From: Paguma larvata
Lineage: Eukaryota; Chordata; Mammalia; Carnivora; Viverridae
Direction: 5' to 3'
DNA: 64,000 nucleotides
Assembly (NCBI GenBank): GCA_030068075.1
Contig: CM057843.1
Location: 40,059,832 to 40,123,831 of the forward strand
The translations under genes and the position numbers were made by a program. Shown piece by piece: positions 42,998 through 55,902 of the stretch. The notes under the pieces were generated by a model. That model was given only the letters and a program-made list of their open reading frames with translations, was not told the DNA's origin and ran no database searches. Every line of letters begins with the position of its first letter. Position 1 is the first letter of the stretch.

Positions 42998-45900
42998 CAT
43001 GGCGGGGAATAGCATCCGGCGGGAGGGGACGGAGACCGGGACTCCGCCCACAGGGAACCAGAGGGGCTGGGGGCTGGGAAATAATGTACCCGGCGTCTCT
43101 GCTGACCAGTTGGCACCCTTCTCTGGGACAGATGGCTGGATATCAGTGCTCTTTACCCCGGGGTCCCTCCGTTTCTCGGGCAGGCTCTCGGAGGCGCATT
43201 CCGGGGCCTTTCCACATTCCCGGTCCTGCTTGCCCCTCTTTCTGGTGTGACGGCGGTGGGGGACACAGGTGATGGAGAGAGGGGTGGTGCTCGCACAGGG
43301 AGGAACCGGGGCATCTGCCAGAGACCTGGGTATTGGTGGAGACGCTCTGCCTGGTCCCACTTCTGGCCCTAATGAATGCCCTTACCGCCTCAACAAGAGG
43401 TTTAGTACCCCTGGTCTGGTTTCCTCCCTGTGTAATGGGTATAATCTCACACTTCCTGTGACCCTGCTTTATTCCAGTGTCGACTGTGGGCCTCCATGAC
43501 ACCCCATCCCTACACCCTCCTGGGGTGGGGAGTTGTCTGTCCCCTGGGAAGGAAACCCCATTCTGCTCTTAGTTATTCAAGGCAGCATTTAGAGAAGGAA
43601 TTTCCCGAATGGTGAGCCTACCTGTTTTCTTCTTCATTCGCTCATTAACGAAGCATGAACTGACCTTGCACTTGCCAAGCGTCCAGGGAGGCACAGCCTC
43701 CCAGGCCTGGAGGGCTGCTATCTGGGTCAGGAGCCTGGCGAGACGGGCCCGATGCCTCAGTCCAGCACGGCCCAGGCCATCTGAGATCAAAGGACACCCA
43801 GTGTACTGTGTGCACAGGCATGGGTGCGGGTGTGAGATGTGGCACCCCTGGGGTTTTACAGCCCCGCCTCCACCCTGCAGGAGCTGGGGCTCTGGTGGGG
43901 AGTGGGTGGCGGCTGGCGGGGCAGGGCCTCATTGGCCCTGGCCAGGAATTGGACTTCACCCTGCAGCTGCTGGAAGACTCAGCAAAGGAGGACTCCCCTG
44001 CCGCCCAGGAGAAGGCCTTCAGCATGTGGGGTGCGGGGGAGCGGGGAGCATGCGGACGTGGGGACCACAGCCCCGGGCCCGCCACGTGTGAGTGACCAAG
44101 GGAGGGAAGCGGAACCCCAGAGGAAGACCCAGTCAGGGAACGAGGAGGAAAGCAGGAGAGCGCTGGTCCAGACGCCAAGAAGTGTCCAGAAGAAAGGGGA
44201 AGTTAGATAAGGCCATCAGACATTTATTGGAAGTGGTGACCACAAGAGCTGCAGCCACTTTATCAGGGGCTGGTCAAGGGGTTACTGAAACCAGAAGGCA
44301 GAGGTCAGAGGGATGACGGTAAGGGCGCAGGCTGAGTGGAGATAGCTCGGAAGCCTGGCAGGGAAGGGAGAGATGCCGTGTGGCCAGAGGCAGGTGGAGG
44401 CCGAGAGGGAAGGCTCCCCAAATCTGAGCGAATGGGCAGGAGCCAGAGAGCGGGGAGGCCGAGGATGGCGAGAAGGTGGTTGACGAGACAGGATCCCAGG
44501 AGACAGGGGTGAGGAGGGTGCCCAGGGCACACAAGGAGGGACCCACTCCCTCTGAGGCACGGGGCAGGGATATGAGGATGGAGGTGACATAGGGTCAGGG
44601 GCATTGGGGACAGTGGACCATTGGACAAGGGGAGAGGGTGGCAAGGGTGTAGGACAGTTGGCAGAGGCAGGGACCCTTGGAAGAGAGGAGCCCCTACACT
44701 GTATGGCATTTTACGGCCTGTCATTCACGATTCCCTCACCCGGCCCGCAGTGAGCGCCTGGTGTGCGCTGGTCACAGTGCTGGACACTGGGGACCCAAAG
44801 CATGGGAGCACATGACGTGATCCTGCCCCGAAGGGGCTAACGGTCCCGTGGGCTCTCACTCAAAGGCTCCTACTCCCGGCAGCTCGGAAGACAGGCACGG
44901 ACGCCTGAGTGCAGAGGTTCAGAGAAGTTTAGTGGCTAACCGAAGGTCACCCAGGCCAGCGACCCTACCCTGAACCCCACCTTGGTCACCAGGCTCAGTC
45001 CCAGCTGGGTGGCCTGCAGGCTTGGCCAGCCCGTCCCCCTCAGCGGGGACAGCGCAAGCCCAAGGCGCCCTGCCGGTGCCCAGCCCTGGGCGCGGCCTCG
45101 GGGAAGGAGGCATGAATTCCAAACCTCCGGCTTCCTCAGGGCTGCTGAGGTTGCAGTAGAATTAGCCGTCCCAGGGGAGGGCAGAGGCGCACCTTCTGAG
45201 GAGGGGGGAGCAGGTAGGCTGGAGCACTCTACTCCCACCCCCGCTAAGGAGGGGCTTTGGAGCCTGGTGAGGAGGGGCCTCTGAGACTCCTCCCCTGCTG
45301 AGTCGGGATTTCTGGGTGCGGTCACCATCCCCGCCCCAGGGCCTCAGGCCGGCCCTCGGGACTGGAGCCCGCCCTTGCTGCCCAGACATTGGCCACCTTG
45401 GGAGGAAAGAGTTACAGCCGGGGCCTCTGCAGGCAGCCCAGCCGCTGCCCCACCTGAGCAGGCAGTGTAAACTGGAAGGAGCCCTGGGGCCGTCCCTCCC
45501 TGTCCTCTGCCGAGAACTGTGAGTGACCGGTCATCTCCACACAGGGGGCAGGGGTGGGCCACAGCGGTTTCTCTGCTCTCTCCGCTCCTACCCTGACCTC
45601 CCCGCGGCCTTTTCCTGTACCCCTGCTGAAACTCACCTGCGCGGTGACTCGCCTGGAGGTGCCCCAGCCTCCTCTCCGGGTCCCAGGCCTAGCACCCACT
45701 CCGTGGGACAGACGCCGAGGGCGGCCCCAGGCAGCTGTGATTGAGACAGAGGAACTGGCCTTGACCAAACCCACCTGGGTCCCCTTTGGGGACTTGCCAG
45801 GGGGCCCTCCGGAAAGGGGGGTACTGCTAAGAGGAGGGGAGCTGAGGCCAACGGGAGGATCCAGTGAGTCCTCCCTCTTCCCAGCAACTGTCTTTCTTAC

Positions 45901-48097
45901 CTCCCCAGGGAGGGTGGCTGCCCCAGGCGGCCCAGCTGGTTTCTTCATACCTGGGGTGACCTTTCCCTCCCCGTGACTCACCCCCAGCCTCAGGTGGACC
46001 CTGGAGCCCCACTGCCCAGCCTCTCACCTGACCCGTGAAAGAGCAGCTCCGTGGGTAGCCCCCTCCCATCCTCACCCCACTTTCCCGGCCACCAGTGCTC
46101 CTCCCCACCCACCCACCCACCGCTCCCAAGGCAGCAGGCCCGAGGCAGCCCCCGTGGCCCCGTGGGGTCCCCTGGGTGATCTCCCCTGAGCCTGGGCCTC
46201 ATCACTCACCTCTCCGTCTCTGGTTCCCCGAAGCCCCCGGGCCTCCCGAGACAGGCCCACCTGCCTCCCCTCTTCCTTCCTGAGCTCCAGCGGCCTGGCC
46301 TCTTTCTCCATCTATTTTCTCCGCCCTTCCTGGAGCTGTCTGCGTTCAGTAGTGGGAAGGGCCAGGTAGTCGGTTATGAATGCCAACCCCGACGGCCGCT
46401 CGGTGCCCGGTTCTTGGCATGGGAGAGCCCGCCATCGTGACGGGGCTCAGCTGATCAGAACGTGGTCAGGGTTCCAGACCAGAGTGTCAGGGGACAGTTG
46501 ATGGTGGTTGACCCAGAGGGAATTGGGGCTGGTCAGGACAGGGTCCGAGGGACATAGGGATTCTGCCTTAAATTCAGGACACTCTCTGGCCAAATCGAGG
46601 AAGGTCTGTGGTGTGCGGGGATTTCCAGAGCACCTGCCTAGGCACAGGGAGGCCTGCAGGACCCTGGGCTCCTGTGGGTGCCCCCCCCCCCCGCATCCTC
46701 TCCTTCCCCTGGACGGAGACCCACCGCAAGGCATCAGGTGCGCAGGGCAGGGGTCTTTGTCCGGGCTTCCGTGTCTGTCCTGGGGGCTGAACCAACTTGG
46801 CCTGAGAGAGGACGCCAGAAGAACAAGAAGGTGCCAGAAGGGGGCCTGCCTCCAGATTCCCCGCCCCCCCCCCCCCCCAGCCTCCTTCCTGCCTGTCTCC
46901 ACAGCCGGAGCGCTCCTGGGATTGTCTGAATTCCTCCATTACAGTTCCCCCCATAGAAGTAGTTTAATGCCACTGCAAATATTTGGTTAACGCGGGGGCG
47001 GGGGGTGGAAGTTCAACCTAATGACTATGAGCGTGTTGGCTTCTTCCCATCCATTCTGCTTCGCTCCGTGGCGGAGGGTCTTACAGACCCAGGGCACCAC
47101 CGTGCGCTGACAGTGACGCGGTAACTCTTCACTTACCGCGTCCTCGAGTCAGCTAATGGCAGGCAGGTGCTGGACTGGGCCCTGGGAGGCGAGGAAAACC
47201 CAGGCGTGGTCCCTGCCCTCAGGTAGTTTACTGTCTGGGAGGAGACTTTGGCAAGCCAACCGTCGGTTATGGTGTCATGTGGAGGCTGGGTGGTGCCCTC
47301 TGCCCCAGAACCTCGCTAGCCAGAAAGAAATTTCTCCGGGGTTGCCTCCTGGCCAAGGAAGGGTTCCGCAGTTCAGCCTCTTCCTCGAAGCCCTCTGCGC
47401 CTGGCGCTGTGTCGCGGCAGACTTTTTGCTTGTCAACGGCGATTTGGTCTTTGCAAGGTTCCCACCAGGCCTCGTTAATTTTGGCCATTTTCTATTTTAC
47501 TAGGGAAGCATTCATTTTTTTTTTTTTTTTTTTTTTACTGGATTTGTAAAATCTCCACCTTTAAATTTATTTACGGGTTGCTTTGTGACCAAGTACATGA
47601 CTTTTCTAAGTGTTTCACAGACCTGGAAAAATCGTATATTTTTTATTTAAGGGATGTAAGGTCCCATATGTACCAAACCAAGCCGATTGATTATATTATT
47701 CAAACTTGAAGTTCCTATGTGTACTTCTTTTGGGTTTTGTCTTTTACTCCAATTCCGTTAGAGGTTTATTAAATCTCCCACTCGAATTTTCTCTAGAAAG
47801 TTCTTCTTGTATTTTTAGCAGGTTTTGCTTTTTACATTCAACTACAACACTGTTGGGAGCGGTCAGAATTTGACTGTTCTATCATCACAGTTTGTACCTT
47901 TGTGTCGTCGGTACCCGGTGTCCCCAGACTGTGTCTTTGTGTCATGACCTGGTGTCCTTCTTTATCCCACTTGGTGCTTTTGACGTGAAACTCTCCTTTT
48001 CTTTTATGAATATAGCCACTCTTTTTCCTCTTATATATTTTCTTTTTTTTGCACTTGCGGATATCCCTCGGTATCCCTTTATTTTCAACATTATCAC

Positions 48098-48210
48098 TTT
48101 CTTTTTAAGGTTTTATTTTTAAGTAATCTCTACACCCAACGTGGGGCTCGAGCTCACAACCCTGAGACCAAGAGTCACGTGCTGTGATGACTGAGCCAGC
48201 CCGGCGCCCC
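48098..48210 (-). mobile_element. Older short CAN SINE
   Basis: Lacks the GA/CT linker: 'taagtaatctctacacccaacg' joins directly to the tRNA-derived head complement, ending 'gagccagcccggcgcccc'. Target-site duplication tcaacattatcac / tcgacattatcac. Confidence 0.88.
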
Positions 48211-48382
48211 TCGACATTATCACGCTTTTAAGTGTATTTTTATAGATAGCCTATCACTGTGTTCTGAAACCCAAGCTGTCTCTGTCTTTCGATGGGGTAA
48301 TATTTTCTTATTCTACGCCAGTTAACCTGTTGGGCTGTTACACTCTGCATTTCATTAGCAGCTTCTGCTTTGCCCTGGGGTT

Positions 48383-48577
48383 CCTTTTTTATTTCTTTTT
48401 GTTAATGTTTATTTGTTTCTTTGAGAGAGAGAAGGAGAGAGAGAGCAGGGGAGGGGCAGAGAGAAAGGGAAACACAGAATCCGAAGCAGCCTCCAGGCTC
48501 CCAGCTGTCAGCACAGAGTCTGACGGGGCTCGAACCCACGAGCCCTGAGATCATGACCTGAACCCCCCAGGCGCCCC
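48383..48577 (-). mobile_element. CAN SINE
   Basis: Reverse copy with a deletion in the head: 'catgacctgaaccccccaggcgcccc' style end lacks the box A region. Confidence 0.88.
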
Positions 48578-49127
48578 TTCGCTGGGATTCCTAATCCAAC
48601 ATTACTTGGTGTATAGAGTGGGGATTCTTTTTCTCAGCACTCTCGTCTGGAACCCTGTCAGGCTCCAGGCAGCCTCGGTCGGGTCTGTTTTCGGCTTAGA
48701 GAAACCTGTTTGTTGCAGGATTATCATTTCCTTGACTTTCCTTTTCATTTGCACCTTACTCTCTTGACCGGGTCCTCCGGTTTCGTAGCTTTGCCTCCTT
48801 CATTTCCGTCTCCGTCTCCGTGTACAGTTTGCTCCGAGCAATTTCTCCTGCTTTATCTTCCAGGCCACTGATTCGAGTCTGGAGAGTGACTATCCTTGCC
48901 TCCAGTGAGTAGTCCAGTGACCCATACATGTTACGTTCTAAAGTAGTCTTTTTTTTTTTTTCTTTTGTGCCTTACTCGAATCTTCTAGAGAGTTCTTGAT
49001 TTTTGTTTAAGGTGTCACTATGCTTTCCAGCCCCTCTATCTTGCTAATAGCCTTGGTTTTTTAAAAATTAGATAATATACTTTCATGGTTTTTAAAAGTC
49101 AAAATAACGTTAAAAAGTATGTAGTCA

Positions 49128-49344
49128 GGGGCGCCTGGGCGGCTCAGTCAGTTAAGCATCCAACTCTTGATTTCGGCTCGGGTCGTATCTCACGGTTGGT
49201 GAGTTCGAGCCCCGCCGTGGGCTCTGTGCTGACAGCGTGGAACCTGTTTGGAATTCTCTCTCTCTCTCCTTTTTTCTCTCTCTGCCCCTCCTCTGCTCAA
49301 TCCCTCTCTCTCTCTCTCTCTCTCAAAATAAATAAACATTTTTT
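49128..49344 (+). mobile_element. CAN SINE
   Basis: Forward copy 'ggggcgcctgggcggctcag' through CT linker to 'caaaataaataaacatt'. Confidence 0.94.
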
Positions 49345-50298
49345 AAAAGTGGCTCGTGAAAATTCCCACACACACCCCTGCTTCATACCCTGTTCTCCAT
49401 CAGCTCAAAAATGACCACTCCCATTAATCCTTTCTCTATTTTTCCAGTGGTTCTTTATACAAATACAAACTTGTATGAGTATACATCGGATTCCTCGATT
49501 TTCTGTCTCTCTCGCATAAAGGTCGTACGCAATACACACAATCCTCCAACCTGCTTATTTTTTGCCTTTTTAATTTAACAGCGTATCTTGGAGATTGTGC
49601 ACAGAGAGGATCAGTCTTCTTCCTTAGAGCTGCGCGTGTTTTCCACTGTGGGGATATATCATAGTATATTTAACCTAGAGTATGCTCTCCCATCTCTTGC
49701 TACTACGAACGGTACTATAATAAGTAATCTTTCACACACGTGCTGGTAAATCCAGGCTAAATCCCGGAAGTAGGGTTGCTGGGTCAAAGGGTCGGCAATG
49801 GGTAGTCGTTAGATTTGGCCAAGCTGCGGTCTCCGTCTGTGGGTATTTATAGCAACTTACATCCCCACCAGCACGGGTGTGAGGGTCTGATTCCCCATAG
49901 CCTTGCCAACCAAGTGTCATCAAAATTCTGTGGGCTGCCAGTCTGCGAGTAAAATATATGATCTTCAGGTAGCTTAAATTTACATTTCTCTTTCCATAGA
50001 ATCTTTCCATAGATTTAAGGACTGTTTGTTTTCCTTTTCCTGTGAACAGTCTGTTCATAGCCTGTGTTCCTTTTTCTCTTGAGTTGTTGGTCTTTTCCTT
50101 ATTGATTTCTAGAAGGTTTTGCTAGACCTGGGAAAAGAGCTCTTTATCTCTGACATGCGTTGTAAGTTTGTCTTTTGACTTTGCTAATGTTATTTTTTGG
50201 CCACACAAATTACTTAAAATACATTCATGCGGTCAAATGTATATAAATCACATACTTTATGGCTTTTCGCTTTTGAGCCTCTGTTACAGAGGTCTTTC

Positions 50299-50498
50299 TG
50301 TTTTTAATTTTTAAAAATTTATTCGCGAGAGAGGAGGGGAGGGGCAGAGAGAGAGAGAGGAGGAGAGCGAGATCCCAAGCGGGCTCCGCGCTGTCAGCAC
50401 AGAGCCCAATGTGGGGGCTCAAACCCACAAACCGTGAGATCGCGACCTGAGCTGAAACCAAGGGCCGGACGCTTAAGCAACCAAGCCTCCCGGACGCC
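50299..50498 (-). mobile_element. CAN SINE
   Basis: Reverse copy with CpG-decayed head ending 'caagcctcccggacgcc'. Target-site duplication gttacagaggtcttt / gttacaaaagtcttt. Confidence 0.9.
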
Positions 50499-51429
50499 GT
50501 TACAAAAGTCTTTTTTAAATACAGAATTTGGCTCGTGTTTTCCTGTTTGGGTATTTTTATGGTTTCACTTTTCACATCGAAATCTTTGATCCTTCGAGGG
50601 TAGATCTGAGTGGACAGAGTAAGATGTAGACCCACCTTGGATTATTTCTCCTGGGTGGCCATCCAGCTGTCCTGTCCCTTCGGACCGACAAGTTCCTCTT
50701 CCCGCCGTGATTTGTGGTCGGCTTCTAGCGTGTCCGGACCCGGCTGTATTAAGGTCTGACGGCCCGACGGCCGGCCGTGGGAGCTTTGGAGGGTTGGTCG
50801 TTGTGATGTTGTGATTGCTCCGCCTCTCTCCAGCCTCCAGCTCGTCAGAGGAGTGGGGTTTATGTGTCTCTGCTCCCCGGCGCGGGGCGCTGGGCTGGAG
50901 CTGTTGGAGGGCCCCATCAGATGGCCCTAGAACAGAGGAGGGACGGTCTCTGCCTTTGGGCCCGTGGGGGCTGGGCAGGCTCCTGCTAAGACACCACCAG
51001 GAATTCTCCCTGCTCCCCGCCTCCTCGCTCAGCCTCCTTGCGGGCAGAGAGAGCTTAGCCTGCCTGTCTGGCTCCCTGTCAGCTCCGGGAGTGGGGGAGG
51101 GGGTCACCCTGCCTTCCCCGTAGGAGCCCACATTGGGCCTGGTCCGCTCCGGGGGCTCCTGGGTCCCCGTGCCACCAGCCCTGCCCACCAGCCGGCACAG
51201 CCCCTTCGTGGAGCGAAGCAGTCCAAAGAAGGCGAGAAGCAGGACACATTTAAGCCGCCGTATTTCCAGAATTCCTGGCACCAGAGCCGCGTCATAAAGG
51301 GAGAGAAATTGCTAGCGGGGGTAGGCAAGAGCTGAAAGGGCCAGACTTTCTGGATAAGAAAACAGTGAACACCTCATAAAGTCGTACCGCTGAGACCGCA
51401 CAATAGCCAAAGAGTTTGAGGGAGATTCC

Positions 51430-51720
51430 CCCCCCTTTTTACTATGAAGATTTTCAAATATACAAAGAAGCAAAAAAGAATATGAAAATGAATATCATTA
51501 TTCCCGTTACTAGATCTGACAATTCCCACTTGCCAAGTTTGTTTTTTTTTTTTTTGGCCAAGAAATAATAAACTCCAGACTTGATCTTATCTCCTCCCTA
51601 AAAAACTCAGCATGCGGTTTTTAAAAAGGTTTTTCTCCACAATCGCAATAGCATTATCATTATTATATCTGACAAAATTACCATTAGCTCCTTAAATGTC
51701 ATCTAAGACCCAGACCATCG
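51430..51720. repeat. Old interspersed repeat, class undecided
   Basis: 'gattttcaaatatacaaagaagc', 'aataaactccagacttgatc', 'caatagcattatcattattatatctg' and 'ttaccattagctccttaaatgtc' are a familiar old-repeat series, possibly L1M-related. Orientation not settled. Confidence 0.4.
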
Positions 51721-53639
51721 TCCCGTGTCCCTCGTTGGCCTGACACAATCTCTCACAGCCGGTTCGTTTGAACCCGGCTCGGCTCAAGGACCGCGCGTTC
51801 CATCTAGCTTCGTCTTACATCTCTCGACGGCCCCCTCCCTCTCTTCCTGCCCTGACACAGGGACCAGACCAGTGCCCCCGAAGCACATCGACTCTAGATC
51901 TGGATGTTTGCTTCCTTCCGGTGGTGTTCCCGTGTTCCTCCAGTCCCTGTGTTACCTGGGGACTGGCAGGTCTGAAAGGCTCAGGCAGGTCAGGTCACCG
52001 GCTCGGTAACTCCAGGCCTCCACGTGAGCAACCACCATGATGACGCCAAGGTGGGAAGGAGGAGGAGGAAGAAGGTGAAGTTGGTTTGGGACATGCAGCT
52101 TTTGAGGTGTGCCGAGGACACCCGGGGGGGGGTAGTTGGGTCTGCGCTCCCCGACATGCGGGGTTGTTAACCTAACAGAGCTGGCTGAGCCTCCCCAGGA
52201 CGGTAGCGTGAGAAGCGAAGGTGAGAGCCAGCATCAGGGCGGTGGGTGGAGGAAGAGGAGCCTGGGCCCAACGCTGAGGCGGCACCAGAAGGTGGGGAGG
52301 CAGACGAGGAGGGAGAGGGTCGTAAGGACTAAGTCCCGGAGGGGAGTCAGGTCCAACTAGGACCACCTTTGTCATCGGGGAGGTGGTAGGAGCCCCGGCA
52401 GCAGGCTGGACGTCAGATCGTGTAGACGGCGGGATGGGGGGGTGCACACACAAGCAGACAAGAAGCGGGCTCTGGAAAGGAGGCCGGGAGAGCTGGGTCC
52501 AGGGGCGCCCTTTTTCGTTTTAAGATGGAGAGACCTGGAGTTTGTTGAAAGGCCAAAGGGCCAAAGGCAGTCAGGTGGGAGGGGTCGCAGATTTGAGGAG
52601 AGGCAGCTTCTGAGCAAGTGAGAGGCAATGGGGTCCCCTGGACCCAGGTTGGGGAGCTCGGCTTGGACAGGGGACCCTGGTCCCTCCGTTGGGGAAGTGA
52701 GGAGGAATGGTGGGTGCAGGTGCAGATACATCTGAGGGGATGGGACCCTGTCACGTTTTCCTCCCGTGGGTCACGATTACAGCCTTTGCTGGCCGGCAGG
52801 TTCCTTGACAGACCATCTCTGACTCCTCCCGGCCCAGCAGCAGGAGGCCTTCTGGGTGTCTGCCAGCCCCTCCCAGAGCACAGGGCGTGTGAGCCGCAAA
52901 GGGGCTCCACCCCAGACCCCACCTGCCCTGGAGGAGCGGGCCGAGCGCACGGCCCCATGAGGTCAGCATGAGGCTGCGGGCAGAGTCCAGGGCCAAGGGC
53001 ACTCAACCGAAACCCAGAGCCAGAAAAGCAGAGGTTCAGCCTTGCTTTCTTCCCCATGTCCCCAGTGGGTGTAGAAACCTCAGGGGCCTGCCTGGCACTT
53101 TCGCAGAACCCAGCCCTGTGAGCAGGAGGGGGGCGGTGGTAGAGAATGACAGCCCATTCTCTGGATAAGGAAACAGAGGCTCAGAGATTCAAGGGGCTCC
53201 CCAGTCGGAAGCTAAGGCACAACCGATACACGAAGCCATGTCCCTGGAATCCTGCTCTGTCCTTTTTTTCCCTTTTAATCAAACGATGCTTCTGGCCCAA
53301 ACCCCAGAGAAGAGCCCCACCTCGGGCTATTGTGTTTGGACTCTCCGGCTACAGGGCGAGCAGTAAGATTACCCTGGGCCTCACACGGGCCTTAGCCATG
53401 TCCGGGCCCCAGCCCAAACCAGTTACGCCAGACCCTCAGGGGGCAGCCCAGACATGGTTCCCCACTCTTCTGAGGCTCGAGGGCCCTGTGGGGTGACCCC
53501 CAGCTTTCCCACTGCACATGGGTGGACGAGTCACTCAAGGCTAGGGGTGGATACGGGGAGACCCAGACTCTGTCCTGGAGAGGGTGTGCTCAGGGGAGGA
53601 CACCAGGACAGGACAGCCCTTGGCTGAGCGCACTGCCTC

Positions 53640-53690
53640 GCCGTTTATTCCCAAAGATCCCAAAGATCGCCGTTTATTCCCAATTCTCCC
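53640..53690. repeat. Short duplication with two minus-strand AATAAA
   Basis: 'cgccgtttattcccaa' occurs at 53640 and again at 53668, separated by 'agatcccaaagat'. Each copy gives AATAAA on the minus strand. Confidence 0.9.
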
Positions 53691-54416
53691 TCCACCCAGC
53701 TCGGGTGGCACGGAGGCCGCAAGGGAGACCCTGTCCCTCCGCAGCCCCCCGAGCCAGACGCCGGGCTCCAGTCACTGGTTTGCAGGCATTTCTTTCCCCT
53801 CTGGCCCCAGAGCGCTGACAGGATTTTCTGGTGGCACCGACAGTCCCGTGAGGGTTTTGCAGAGAAAGGGGGTGAGGACAGAGGGCTGGAGAGACAGGCG
53901 ATGTGCGGCTGGCTTGTCCTGTCCCCTCCTCCACCATGTGCCTCTGGAGACCAGCCAAGGTGCGAGGGTGTGGTTGAGGGAGGGGGACCCCACCGAGGAG
54001 CTGTTGTGGTCGCACCTCCTCTCGCCTGGGGAAGCCCATACCCGAGGCCCCGAGGCGCCAACCTCCCTGACCAAGAAGAACAGGCCAGAGTTGGGTGGCT
54101 TTGCTCGGTCTCTATGGTGCAAGGCCAGAGCCCTCCGGGAGGTCCCGGACATGTCAGTCAGGTGTCTCACGGGGAAGACCAGCAGGTGGGTTGCCTTGTC
54201 CACGGTCCCAGTCTCCCACGCTGTCACTCCTGGTTCCTGCCACAGGGAGACCCTGCCTGCTAATTCTATAGCAGGGCAGCGCCGAGGGCCCGGGTTCCCA
54301 CACCTGCCTCCTCTCTCCGCTTTCCTGCCCCAGCTCCTCTCTGCTTCTGGCTCAGAGTTTCTGGCTGCTCTGGAATGTACACAGGCTGTGCCATCCCTCT
54401 CGGTGACCTGTCATGC

Positions 54417-54441
54417 GTGTGTGTGTGTGTGTGTGTGTGTG
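54417..54441. repeat. (GT)n microsatellite
   Basis: About 12 GT units. It lies inside a long chance open frame and gives a poly-CV peptide. Confidence 0.95.
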
Positions 54442-55364
54442 GCCCATGTCCCTCAGGGTGGGGGCAGCGGGATGTGTCATGTGTGTGACAAGTGGGAGGA
54501 CTCCCGGCCTCTCTGCCTCCGGTGTTCCGGGCTTCTCAGCCCCACAAGGATGGTAGGGGAGTGTTACTAGAGCTTTGAGAGCAGGGTAGGGCATAGGTCC
54601 CTGGCTTGCTGTGGATGTGGTCTGTCCAAACGTCCTGCACCCCTGAGCCTACACCACGCCTAGCTCTACTTGGGCGTGTCGCTGTCCTGAGCCCACAGCA
54701 GGTGCAGGAAAGGAGTGGCCTGGGGGACATGGGCAGGGGAGAAAGGAGGGCCAGGGCTGGGGACAGGAGGGTTACTGAAACGGAAGAGCAGGAGATGAGG
54801 GGTCTAGGACCTGGGATAGAAGGTGGGGGTCAGAGCCCCAGCCGGTAGCTGGGCAGCCATTGTGGGAGCCCCTCGGGCAGGTGGGTGGGTGGCAGGGTGG
54901 CCACCTGGCCTTTGGGGCTGGGGCGGGGGAAGCAGCTCTGAGGACATCAGGAAGACAGGCGGTCCTTGCCTTGGAGGGGGTCGGCGGCTTCTCACCCAGC
55001 ACAGGCTGGGCCCATGGTGCAGGACCGAGATTTGGACACACACCCGATGAGAGGACAAAGAGAGGAGAGGTCCGGGCTAGCTCTTGGTATAGGGTCGTGG
55101 GGGAGCTAGCCCCCGACCCCTTCTCCAGGTCCTTGGCGAGCGGGGGCACAGGTATACTTGTGCACGTACGTGGACACGCAGGCGGGGTGTATGTGTGTGC
55201 ATCTCGGTGACCCAGGCTGGAGGAGGCAGTCAGGCGGGTAGACTGTGGCATGGTCAGAGTCCCTTCTGTTCCCCATGTGGCTGGAGGCCTCCAGACACTG
55301 GCTCGCTCTGATACCACATCTGCCCAGACCCCTTCCTCTTCGAGACGGCCCCCGCGCACCCCGC

Positions 55365-55365
<1 letters not shown>

Positions 55366-55409
<44 letters not shown>

Positions 55410-55414
55410 ACACA
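55366..55414. repeat. (CA)n microsatellite
   Basis: About 23 CA units with one T interruption, 'cacatacaca'. It is about 0.5 kb upstream of the alternative ARHGAP27 first exon. Confidence 0.97.
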
Positions 55415-55699
55415 AGCTTCCTCTTCCCCATCACGTCCTCGCTGGGCCTGGGGGGAGTCGATGGCCACTCCATGTCCTGTCTATGCCAGCCCAGGCCCCG
55501 GGACCCACCGGCCCCTCTGCCTGCGTCCAGCCGCGCAGCCCACCCCTCCCCCACCCGTGGACCCAGTGCTGTCCCGCTCCACGGCTGTATCTGGGCCTGG
55601 GACTCAGAACTTGCCGGTAACCAGGGCATAGAGTAGGACGGCCAGTGTGTCCCTGGACACCTAAAAATACCCCAGACTTGAGCCACCCCCCTTCCCCCC

Positions 55700-55902
55700 A
55701 CCCCGCCCTATCTCAGGCAGCCTCTGTCTCAGGCAGCACTTCCGCAGCCCCGACAGGAAATGGGCTGGAGGCTCAGCCTCCCGCCATCTCAAAGCAACTT
55801 CTTGTTTCCCCCTTGCCCTGTGCCAGCCCTGGGGTTGTGCCCCCTTGGCTCCACCCCTGAAGCTTTCCCAGGGCTCCGTCTCAGTGGCTCAGTGGGGACA
55901 GG
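55700..55902 (+). promoter_or_regulatory. ARHGAP27: Probable internal ARHGAP27 promoter
   Basis: Stretch directly upstream of the alternative start codon. It has ETS-type GGAA elements ('acaggaaatgg' near 55754, 'acttccgcag' near 55738 as the complement) and no TATA box. Assigned as promoter only because a first exon with no acceptor follows. Start site not located. Confidence 0.4.

Larger units (their letters stand above)
47540..50600 (-). mobile_element. L1-derived block (minus) with SINE insertions
   Basis: AT-rich block unlike its GC-rich surroundings. Clear L1 landmarks at 49540-50220 ('gtagggttgctgggtcaaagg', 'caacttacatccccaccagc', 'ttctagaaggttttgc'); 47540-48380 is more doubtful L1/HAL1-like. 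No intact ORF. Confidence 0.6.
41717..55902 (+). other. ARHGAP27 large intron, first part
   Basis: About 14 kb to the alternative exon. 41717-47500 is mostly unique with a MIR (42700-42910) and L2-like patches (44200-44600). 47540-50600 is L1 in minus orientation with four SINEs. 50640-51420 is unique and GC-rich; 51430-51720 is an old interspersed repeat; 52030-52620 is L2-like; 52620-55890 is unique GC-rich sequence with two dinucleotide tracts and long chance frames. Confidence 0.75.

Noticed and set aside
46681..46879. Long C runs as a regulatory G-quadruplex
   Set aside because: Mononucleotide runs only; no spaced G-tracts convincing enough to call without folding analysis.
54361..54594. 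Cys/Val-rich peptide in the GT tract
   Set aside because: Produced by the (GT)n repeat.
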